Shown here piece after piece: positions 1 through 5,084 of a DNA stretch of 5,084 bases (position 1 is the stretch's first letter; every line of letters begins with the position of its first letter). The notes below the pieces were generated by a model. It was not told the origin of the DNA, did not search any database, and was given only the letters and a program-made list of their open reading frames with translations. Origin of the DNA: an uncultured Eubacterium sp. (GTDB lineage: Bacteria > Bacillota > Clostridia > Lachnospirales > Lachnospiraceae); contig CAMODP010000139.1 of NCBI GenBank assembly GCA_946611445.1, forward strand, positions 1 to 5,084, given 5' to 3'. The position numbers were made by a program, and so were the translations under genes.

Positions 1-705
1 TTACTCCGAAATCAGTGTCAGATACGCCTTCTTGAATTCCCCCAGCCGGTGTTTGCTGACGGGCAGGGCTTCGCCGTTGTCGAGCAGGACATCCCTTGTC
101 TGGATGGATGAGATAAAGCGGTAATTGACCAGATAGCTGTTGTGGGGTTTGATGAACCCGTGCGGTACGAACAGCGGTTCCAGATCCTTCAGGCGGTAGT
201 TGATCTCCAGCGTACTGTCGGTCAGATGGATCACCTGATTTTTGAGATTGGACTCGATATAGATTACTTTTAACGGATTTACAGAAATCTGTGCCTGCCG
301 GTATTGCAGCAAGATGCCGGCAGGTGCTTTTTTTTGCAGCTCTTTCAGAGCGTCCTGCACGATGCGGGGGAGCTCTTCCTGAAGCCGGCTTTTGCGAAGA
401 AACCTGAACGGGGCGGCACTGAAAGAATCATATACCGCATCGTCCTGACTGGAAACAAAAATCAGCAGACTGTCCCTGATGAAGGGACGGAAGTGCCGGG
501 CCAGAAAGATACCGTTCATGTCCGGCAGATTGATGTCCAGAAAGATCAGGTCATAGCTTTTTCCCGCCAGAATGCTGTCACGCATCTGTGTGCCGGACAT
601 AAAAACGTCGATCTTTGTTTCTTCCCTGCAAAGAAGCGCGGTCAGCCGCTCCTGCAGCAGCTGCACAGCGAGCGGTTCGTCGTCACATACGGCAATATGG
701 ATCAT
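1..705 (-). CDS. LytTR-family response regulator (AgrA/ComE-like)
   Basis: A cytoplasmic DNA-binding response regulator of 234 aa, the normal length for this family. Residues 1-120 form a receiver domain: acidic pair D8/D9, phospho-acceptor D57 in the FLDINLPDMNG segment, switch serines S85/S86 in IFVSSQ, and conserved lysine K105. The residue after K105 is Ser rather than the usual Pro. Residues about 131-232 form a LytTR domain, with IYIES (148-152), GFIKPHNSYLVN (183-194) and LPVSKHR (214-220) matching the family's beta-strand core, which binds direct repeats. The start is the ATG at 705-703. It overlaps the kinase TGA as ATGA and has a weak GAGGGA ribosome site upstream, so translation is probably coupled to the kinase. 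It is presumably phosphorylated by that kinase. The stop codon sits at the window edge, so nothing downstream can be read. A run of eight A residues on the coding strand falls in the interdomain linker. The family call is secure; the target genes are inferred only from position. Confidence 0.95.
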   Translation of the reverse strand: MIHIAVCDDEPLAVQLLQERLTALLCREETKIDVFMSGTQMRDSILAGKSYDLIFLDINLPDMNGIFLARHFRPFIRDSLLIFVSSQDDAVYDSFSAAPFRFLRKSRLQEELPRIVQDALKELQKKAPAGILLQYRQAQISVNPLKVIYIESNLKNQVIHLTDSTLEINYRLKDLEPLFVPHGFIKPHNSYLVNYRFISSIQTRDVLLDNGEALPVSKHRLGEFKKAYLTLISE

Positions 706-2054
706 ACGGTTCCCTCACTTTCTGTCTGGGTCTGGAACAGAGGCATCTTCATCATCAGCATGACGGTAAAGGCAGTGCTGTCGCTTTCGAATGAAATGCT
801 GCCCTCGTAACGCTCGACAATATCCCGGATGACCTGCAGGCCGATGCCGTGCAGCTCTTTGTCCAGTTTTCCTGTGTGCAGCAGGGGATTGTTTTTCAAT
901 ACATCCTGAGCGGCACTGTTTCTGACGACAAGAGAAACATACTCCTTGACCTGCCGGAGCTGGATGGCGATGGAGGGACCGGAAAGCCCCCTGCAGGCTT
1001 CAATGGCGTTGTCGAGAAGGTTGGAGAGCACGATGCAGAGATCCAGATTGTTCAAAATCTCTCCATCCGGAAGCAGCACGTGATCGTCAATCTCGATGCC
1101 AAGAGCGCGGGCCGTGGTGAATTTCTGCTGCAGCACGGCGTCCAGAAAGTTTTCGGAGCCGCTGACCTCGTACAGATTGCGATGCTCCTTCTGATAAAAA
1201 TCAGCAAAGAAGCTGAGAAGCTTTTCAAAATCACCCTGGTCGATCAGGTAATTCATATAGAACATATAGTTCTTCAGCTCATGCCGCAGTTCTTTCAGAG
1301 CCTTGCCGGCAGCCTGGCTCTCGGTAAGGTGGGCTTTCTGCAGCTGGACCTGCTGTTCGATCAGAGAGTGCCGGATCTTTTCGTGATAGCCGTCGCAGAT
1401 GGAAAGAAACATCAGGTAGAACACCACACTCATCAGAAGCAGGACCGCTTCCAGAAGTACCGAGAGCGCCTGGGCATTGCCGCGGCGGGGCAGGGCGTCT
1501 ATGGTATACATCAGCCCAAAATACAACGCCAGGTAGATAAGACAGGCGTACAGCCAGTAGTATCTTGGAGGCGAGGTCTTAAAACGCGTGCGTACAGCCC
1601 TTCGGAAAAGCGGGATCAGTGCCAGAATGGCGGCCAGCTGGGGGAGCACGTTGATATACACGGCATAGAGCAGAGGAGTCCGGTGTACACGGAGGGGTAC
1701 GAACGTATCTGCCGCAAAAAGGGAGACCATCAGCACGCCGGTAAAGTAGACATTGGCGAACAGTAAATTGAAAAACTTGAAAAAACCGCTGCCCTCGAAC
1801 AGAATCTGGCAGGCCGCGAACTGAAACAGCAGGGTACAGCCAAACGCGTAGACCATGCCCTGGTCCGGAAACAGCCGGGTGGCCAGATAGATGCACAGGC
1901 ATACCGCCATATCGGCAAAAAGAAAGAGCAGAGCTTTCAGGAAGATGTTCCGCGGCAGAGCCAGGCGTTCGGGAAACAGCCAGGAACAGAACCATAACAG
2001 ACCAAAGGTCTGCATGGCAGTAGTCAACGCCGAGGTGGAAAGCCAGATCGTCAT
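702..2054 (-). CDS. AgrC-like sensor histidine kinase (GHKL ATPase)
   Basis: A membrane sensor kinase of 450 aa. The N-terminal half is hydrophobic with about six or seven membrane segments (near residues 10-27, 39-59, 66-86, 94-115, 127-150, 165-185 and 196-220), as in peptide-sensing AgrC-type kinases. A charged, Gln-rich helix (221-250), probably a coiled coil, leads to the dimerisation motif LRHELKNYM with phospho-acceptor H258. The ATPase domain follows, with N-box LSNLLDNAIEA (N345, D348, N349, E352) and G-box HGIGL (G403, G405). It is expected to autophosphorylate and pass phosphate to the response regulator whose start codon overlaps its stop. The frame is open to an ATG at 2096, but the ATG at 2054 is chosen because GGAGG lies 8 bases upstream of it and the extra 14 residues (with PEEKH) do not resemble a membrane N-terminus. 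The stimulus is unknown; no agrB or agrD is present in the window. Confidence 0.93.
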   Translation of the reverse strand: MTIWLSTSALTTAMQTFGLLWFCSWLFPERLALPRNIFLKALLFLFADMAVCLCIYLATRLFPDQGMVYAFGCTLLFQFAACQILFEGSGFFKFFNLLFANVYFTGVLMVSLFAADTFVPLRVHRTPLLYAVYINVLPQLAAILALIPLFRRAVRTRFKTSPPRYYWLYACLIYLALYFGLMYTIDALPRRGNAQALSVLLEAVLLLMSVVFYLMFLSICDGYHEKIRHSLIEQQVQLQKAHLTESQAAGKALKELRHELKNYMFYMNYLIDQGDFEKLLSFFADFYQKEHRNLYEVSGSENFLDAVLQQKFTTARALGIEIDDHVLLPDGEILNNLDLCIVLSNLLDNAIEACRGLSGPSIAIQLRQVKEYVSLVVRNSAAQDVLKNNPLLHTGKLDKELHGIGLQVIRDIVERYEGSISFESDSTAFTVMLMMKMPLFQTQTESEGTV

Positions 2055-2062
2055 GTGTTTTT

Positions 2063-2067
2063 CCTCC
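2063..2067 (-). promoter_or_regulatory. Ribosome binding site that sets the kinase start
   Basis: The minus strand reads GGAGG here, 8 bases before the ATG at 2054. It lies inside the longer open frame that begins at 2096. This placement argues that the shorter kinase (450 aa) is the real product. Confidence 0.8.
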
Positions 2068-2086
2068 GGTAGATGCTTCTGGTAAA

Positions 2087-2115
2087 ATGGTATCACAAAA
2101 CCTGCGTCATTTCCA
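2087..2115 (-). promoter_or_regulatory. Candidate promoter for the kinase-regulator operon
   Basis: On the minus strand an extended -10 element, TGATACCAT, lies at 2095-2087. A -35-like TGGAAA lies at 2115-2110, with a 17-base spacer. The predicted transcript start, near 2080, would leave a leader of about 25 bases that contains the ribosome site. Each hexamer matches consensus at only four of six positions, so this is a prediction by eye. It also means the upstream ATG at 2096 would not be transcribed, which agrees with the chosen kinase start. Confidence 0.35.
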
Positions 2116-2128
2116 TCCGGTTTCCGGA
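2116..2128. repeat. Perfect inverted repeat TCCGG-TTT-CCGGA
   Basis: Two five-base arms, TCCGG and CCGGA, flank a TTT centre. The repeat directly abuts the upstream side of the putative -35 hexamer of the kinase operon (2110-2115). It is short and has no T-run, so it is more likely a protein-binding site than a terminator. The repeat is seen directly; the operator role is inferred. Confidence 0.4.
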
Positions 2129-2183
2129 CCTTCGCAGCCCTGTGATTCCCTGAAAATGACCAGTTGTTCCAGAGTGGTTGAAG

Positions 2184-2261
2184 TTTGATCCGGAAATCTT
2201 AAAATGGATATATCGGGTCCGGCTGACCTGCTCCGGATTGCCGGGACATTACCGGATCAGA
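2184..2261. repeat. Widely spaced imperfect inverted repeat with CCGG cores
   Basis: The left arm TTTGATCCGGAAAT (2184-2197) and the right arm ATTACCGGATCAGA (2248-2261) are reverse complements at 12 of 14 positions, with an unbroken core TGATCCGG/CCGGATCA. The arms start 64 bases apart, close to six helical turns. A small hairpin with stem 2214-2219/2225-2230 (one G-T pair) sits at the same centre of symmetry. The right arm covers the putative -35 of the esterase promoter. This geometry would suit an operator bound by a dimer or by looping proteins. It could also fold in RNA if transcription starts further upstream. No T-run follows, so it is not a terminator. Confidence 0.45.
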
Positions 2262-2278
2262 TAAGAAAAACATACAAT
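2249..2278 (+). promoter_or_regulatory. Candidate promoter for the esterase-GH106 genes
   Basis: The best -10-like hexamer before the esterase is TACAAT at 2273-2278, matching TATAAT at five of six positions. No good -35 lies at the right distance. TTACCG (2249-2254, 18-base spacer) matches at three of six, which would fit an activator-dependent promoter. A second option is TTGCCG (2238-2243) with GATAAG (2260-2265), spacer 16. The predicted start near 2285 would leave a leader of about 48 bases. This is low-confidence prediction by eye. Confidence 0.3.
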
Positions 2279-2320
2279 CATATCGCAGAATGATACGTAA
2301 TTGTTTTTATGCTGGAACAG

Positions 2321-2325
2321 GGAGG
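2321..2325 (+). promoter_or_regulatory. Ribosome binding site that sets the esterase start
   Basis: GGAGG, within a longer purine run, ends 7 bases before the ATG at 2333. An in-frame ATG at 2309 lies upstream of this site and has no ribosome site of its own. Starting at 2333 also places a lysine-containing N-region right at the beginning of the signal peptide, as expected. Confidence 0.85.
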
Positions 2326-2332
2326 AGAGAAA

Positions 2333-3334
2333 ATGAAGAACTTAGTGAAGAAAAGCATCATCGGAGTTTCCGCGGCAATCCTGGCTTCTTTTTGTATGGT
2401 ACCGGCTTATGCCGAAGAAGTGGCTGCTGAAACCGAAGAGGCAGCGGCCGGAACCGAAGCGGCTGCTGCAGAGACAGAGGAAGCCGATCCGGCGATTCAG
2501 GAGGGGTATACCGAAGAAGGCGAAGGCTTTACTTCCGTGGTCACCTGGTGCAAGAACGGCGATCTGAACATTTACGGCAAGTTTTATTATCCGGAAGGTT
2601 TTGATGAGAACGGCTCATATCCGACCGTTATCATGAGCCATGGTCTCGGCTCCACGGCCGCCATGGTGGAGCGTTCCCAGTGGCCGCAGGCAATGACGGC
2701 AGAGGGGTACGTCGTATATGCCTTCGATTTCTGCGGAGGCGGAAAAAATTCCAACAGTGACCTGACCTATCTTACCATGTCGGTGAAGACCGAGATCAGC
2801 GACCTGAACGCGATCATGGATTTTGTGGAATCAAAGTCCTTTGTGGATAAGGAGCATCTGTTCCTTCTGGGCCAGAGCCAGGGCGGATTTGTGAGCGCCA
2901 TGACGGCGGCTTCCCGGCCGGACGAGGTAAAGGCCATGATCCTGGTCTATCCGGCCTTCTGCATAGTTGATGATCTGCACGAATTCATTCCGGACATCGG
3001 CGCGGTGACCGGCGATACGGTGGAGACGGCCATGGGAACGCTGGGCGCCTGCTACGCGTTGGACGCGTACGACATCGATGTCATGAATGAGATCAAGGGC
3101 TACACCGGCGACGTGCTGCTCATTCATGGCCTGAACGACAAGACCGTGCCTCTCAGCTATTCGATGGACGCGCTCAACAATGCCTACAGCGAAGCATCTT
3201 CTGAGCTGCTGGTCGTTACCGGAAAGAAATCGGTGCACGGCTTCGAAATGATGTTTGACCGGGGCAGAGATCTGGCGCAGAAGGCGGGAGCAGATTTTTT
3301 GAACGCTCATCTTGTGGATGAAGCAGAAGAGTAA
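2333..3334 (+). CDS. Secreted alpha/beta hydrolase, feruloyl/cinnamoyl esterase-like
   Basis: A 333-aa exported serine hydrolase. Residues 1-27 form a Sec signal peptide (positive MKNLVKK, hydrophobic core, cleavage expected after AYA). No lipobox fits C21, so a lipoprotein is unlikely. Residues 28-65 are an Ala/Glu/Thr-rich linker, then an alpha/beta hydrolase core (about 66-333) follows. Its landmarks are the oxyanion-type SHGLGS (102-107), nucleophile elbow GQSQGG with S182, acid D269 in HGLNDKTVP, and H302 in SVHGF. A short cap lies around 208-256. The fold, triad spacing and GxSQGG elbow resemble Est1E/LJ0536-type feruloyl esterases, which remove hydroxycinnamic acids from plant cell-wall polysaccharides. 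Acetyl esterase or a general carboxylesterase remain possible. It precedes a GH106-like gene by 60 bases with no terminator, supporting a joint role in glycan breakdown. The hydrolase call is secure; the substrate is inferred. Confidence 0.9.
   Translation: MKNLVKKSIIGVSAAILASFCMVPAYAEEVAAETEEAAAGTEAAAAETEEADPAIQEGYTEEGEGFTSVVTWCKNGDLNIYGKFYYPEGFDENGSYPTVIMSHGLGSTAAMVERSQWPQAMTAEGYVVYAFDFCGGGKNSNSDLTYLTMSVKTEISDLNAIMDFVESKSFVDKEHLFLLGQSQGGFVSAMTAASRPDEVKAMILVYPAFCIVDDLHEFIPDIGAVTGDTVETAMGTLGACYALDAYDIDVMNEIKGYTGDVLLIHGLNDKTVPLSYSMDALNNAYSEASSELLVVTGKKSVHGFEMMFDRGRDLAQKAGADFLNAHLVDEAEE
2423..2485 (+). repeat. Three 21-base units encoding Ala/Glu/Thr heptads
   Basis: Residues 31-51 of the esterase read as three heptads: AAETEEA, AAGTEAA and AAETEEA. 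The DNA units have diverged at synonymous positions (for example GCTGCTGAA versus GCTGCAGAG), so this is an old or selected protein-level repeat rather than a fresh tandem duplication. It forms an acidic spacer between the signal peptide and the catalytic domain. Confidence 0.6.
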
Positions 3335-3381
3335 GTCGTGAAGGCGCGCAAAAATTCGGCGCAGGAAATGAATCACTATAT

Positions 3382-3388
3382 AAAGGAG
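3382..3388 (+). promoter_or_regulatory. Ribosome binding site of the GH106-like gene
   Basis: AAAGGAG ends 6 bases before the ATG at 3395. It selects that ATG over the in-frame ATG codons at residues 7 and 8. The 60-base gap after the esterase stop shows no hairpin with a T-run, which is consistent with read-through from the esterase gene. Confidence 0.8.
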
Positions 3389-3394
3389 ATTTTT

Positions 3395-5084
3395 ATGAAC
3401 AACCGGAAAAGAATGATGAAAACAGGGCTTTCGTTCCTCTTGACGGCATCCCTTCTGGCGGCGCCCGTGTACGCGGCCGGGGAGAGTGCATCCGGCGCCG
3501 AAGCGCAGCCGGCAGGCGAGTCTGCTGCGCCGGAAACTGATGCAGCTGTTCAGAAAGCCGATGCAGCGCAGGCCCAGACAGACGGCTTTGCAGCGCAGAC
3601 GGAAGAAGCGTTTGCCGAACCGGAAATGAAGCACCGCCCGTATGCCCGCTGGTGGCTGGCGGAGGGTTCTCACACGGACGAGACCCTGATCGAGTCCATT
3701 CACGAGCTTTATGATGCAGGATACGGCGGCGTGGAGTTTGTAACGCTGGATGAATCGAAGTTCCTGGACGATGCTTCGTATGCATGGGGCTCGCCGGAAT
3801 GGATTCACGATACCCATGTGATCATTGAGGAATGTGCGAAGCTTGGCATGAGCGTCAGCATGACCAGCGGCACGCACTGGGCTACGGCAAACCTGGTTTC
3901 CATCAATCCGGATCAGGAAGCGGCGTCCCAGGAGCTGGGCTGCGCGGCGGTTACGCCGGAAGCAGGACCGGACGGAGTTCCGGCCTATGACGGCGAGGTG
4001 CCCTCCTGCAGTCTGCCGGGCAATGTAAAGAAGCAGCAGCTTGTAAAGGTACTGGCCGCAAAGGTGACCGGGCGGGGCTCGGAAAGAACGGCAAAGGGAA
4101 AGGTACAGCCTTCAAAGATTGACATGTCGTCGCTGCAGGACGTCACGGATCTGGTAAAGGAGGAGGGCGAAAGCCATACGATCTCCTGGACCGCTCCGGA
4201 AGCAGGCGACTGGGATCTGTTCGCCTTCTGGCAGTACGGTACCGGCGAAGCATACCGGCCCGCGATCGACAAGAGCTACACGATCAACTATCTGAGCACG
4301 GAAGGCGCGCAGGCTCTGATCGACTACTGGGATCAGGAAGTGCTGACAGACGAGGTGCAGTCTCTGATCGACCAGATCGAGGAATGCGATCTGTACATGG
4401 ATTCTCTGGAGCTGTCGGTGCATGGCTCTGATACCACAGGGCAGCTGTGGTGCGCCGATATGGAGGAGCAGTTCTCCGCCCGGAACACCTATGACATCGA
4501 TACGCTGCTTCCCTTCCTCATCAAGAGGGGCGGGACCTTCGGAGCGCCCAATGTTTACTTCTATGAGCCGGACGACGAAGCCGGGCAGACGTATGTCGAC
4601 AATTTCCGGCTGGATTTCCAGCAGACCCAGACCGAGCTTTATATGGAAAACTGCCTGCAGGTGCTGGCGGACTGGCTGCATGGCCGCAACATGAGACTGA
4701 GGGCCGAGAATTCCTACGGTGCGCCTTTTGAAATTTCGGAGCCGGCAAAGGTTCTTGATTATGTCGAGACCGAATCGATGGAGTTCGGTAACGAGCTGGA
4801 CAGCCACCGCAACATGGCGGGCGGTGCCCATTTGTTCGGAAAGCGTATGTCCAGCGAGACCGGCGCGTGGATCTCGGGTAACTATGTGTATGACAACAAT
4901 TATTATCGCCAGGTGTTCTACATGCAGTATGCATCCGGCGTGCAGAAGACCGTGACCCACGGCTATTCTGCTGAGTATGGTCCGGAAGAGTACGTTCAGT
5001 GGCCGGGCTTTGAGGGTATGGACGCGGTGTGGTCGGAGCGCTTCAACAAGCGTCAGCCGGCGCAGGTTGATTATGCGGCGCAGA
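3395..5084 (+). CDS. Secreted GH106-type glycoside hydrolase (putative alpha-L-rhamnosidase), 3' end missing
   Basis: The frame is open for 563 codons to the window edge with no stop, so the C-terminus is missing; GH106 proteins are commonly around 900-1100 aa. Residues 1-27 are a signal peptide (NNRKRMMK N-region, cleavage expected after VYA). Residues 28-77 are an Ala/Glu/Gln-rich linker. The catalytic region starts with RPYARWWLAEG (81-91), then DAGYGGVEF (107-115), a SPEW motif (133-136) and AKLGMSVSMTSGTHW (148-162), the usual opening of GH106 barrels. Next come a beta-rich segment with DVTDLV and a WTAPEAGDWDL block (about 240-270), MDSLE (335-339), RAENSYGAP (436-444), and AHLFGKRMSSETGAW (478-492), which matches the family's Ala-His...Gly-Lys...Glu-Thr signature. 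E488 and E438 are candidate catalytic carboxylates. Known GH106 enzymes release alpha-L-rhamnose from rhamnogalacturonan-type and other glycans. Exact specificity cannot be read from sequence, and an uncharacterised GH106-like branch is possible. Confidence 0.8.
   Translation, partial: MNNRKRMMKTGLSFLLTASLLAAPVYAAGESASGAEAQPAGESAAPETDAAVQKADAAQAQTDGFAAQTEEAFAEPEMKHRPYARWWLAEGSHTDETLIESIHELYDAGYGGVEFVTLDESKFLDDASYAWGSPEWIHDTHVIIEECAKLGMSVSMTSGTHWATANLVSINPDQEAASQELGCAAVTPEAGPDGVPAYDGEVPSCSLPGNVKKQQLVKVLAAKVTGRGSERTAKGKVQPSKIDMSSLQDVTDLVKEEGESHTISWTAPEAGDWDLFAFWQYGTGEAYRPAIDKSYTINYLSTEGAQALIDYWDQEVLTDEVQSLIDQIEECDLYMDSLELSVHGSDTTGQLWCADMEEQFSARNTYDIDTLLPFLIKRGGTFGAPNVYFYEPDDEAGQTYVDNFRLDFQQTQTELYMENCLQVLADWLHGRNMRLRAENSYGAPFEISEPAKVLDYVETESMEFGNELDSHRNMAGGAHLFGKRMSSETGAWISGNYVYDNNYYRQVFYMQYASGVQKTVTHGYSAEYGPEEYVQWPGFEGMDAVWSERFNKRQPAQVDYAAQ

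Noticed and set aside
849..1766. Plus-strand open frame of 305 codons opposite the kinase
   Set aside because: It is entirely antisense to the kinase, which has an intact H-box, N-box and G-box. The translated protein has no domain logic.
2087..2188. Small plus-strand open frame of 33 codons in the intergenic region with two Cys, a possible signalling peptide
   Set aside because: It has no ribosome site before the ATG, no hydrophobic leader or AgrD-like pattern, and overlaps the putative kinase promoter.
2160..2191. Possible LytTR direct-repeat site (CCAGTTGTT and GAAGTTTGA, GTT cores 20 bases apart)
   Set aside because: The two copies match the LytTR site pattern poorly and the spacing is slightly short. 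It is too weak to annotate, though a binding test of this region would settle it.
2204..2293. Small plus-strand open frame of 29 codons just upstream of the esterase, a possible leader peptide
   Set aside because: No ribosome site precedes it, and the best -10 element (2273-2278) lies inside it, so it would probably not be transcribed intact.
2309..2332. Esterase start at the upstream ATG at 2309
   Set aside because: The ribosome binding site lies inside this extension, and starting there would put acidic residues in front of the signal peptide.
3377..3384. TATATAAA as a -10 element for a separate GH106 promoter
   Set aside because: Transcription from it would start near or after the ribosome binding site at 3382-3388, leaving no usable leader. 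It is better explained as AT-rich sequence before the ribosome site.
2831..3877. Long minus-strand open frame (348 codons) crossing the esterase and GH106 genes
   Set aside because: It is antisense to two genes with clear motifs, is rich in Arg/His/Cys as expected of a mirror frame, has no recognisable domain, and spans the gap between the two genes.
4112..4960. Minus-strand open frame of 282 codons inside the GH106-like gene
   Set aside because: It lies wholly opposite a strong coding frame and encodes no recognisable motif. It is a composition shadow of GC-rich codons.

Overview
The window looks like chromosomal DNA of a gut- or rumen-type Clostridia, most likely a Lachnospiraceae relative. 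The evidence is an AgrC/AgrA-style two-component pair, strong GGAGG ribosome binding sites, moderately high GC by eye, and secreted proteins with an Ala/Glu/Thr-rich linker straight after the signal peptide. This is a judgement from style, not from a marker gene.

The layout is divergent. On the minus strand, positions 2054 to 1 hold a translationally coupled pair: a multi-pass membrane GHKL histidine kinase of the AgrC type, then a LytTR-family response regulator that overlaps it by ATGA. The plus strand, from 2333 onward, holds a secreted alpha/beta hydrolase resembling feruloyl/cinnamoyl esterases (Est1E-like). After a 60-base gap comes a secreted large glycoside hydrolase of the GH106 (alpha-L-rhamnosidase) type, which runs off the right edge after 563 codons. 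No terminator is visible between the two plus-strand genes, so they are probably one transcript.

The 278-base region between the two start codons (2055-2332) is the only long non-coding stretch. It holds candidate promoters in both directions and an unusual cluster of CCGG-centred motifs. These include a perfect 13-base inverted repeat beside the putative kinase promoter and a widely spaced 14-base imperfect inverted repeat whose right arm covers the putative -35 of the esterase promoter.

The likely biology is a small regulated plant-polysaccharide locus. The kinase would sense an extracellular signal and the LytTR regulator would control transcription, possibly of the divergent enzymes. The esterase would remove acyl (feruloyl or acetyl) groups, and the GH106 enzyme would release rhamnose from pectin-type or other rhamnosylated glycans. 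The control link is inferred from gene order only. No agrB/agrD genes, transporters, mobile elements, RNA genes or CRISPR arrays are visible.
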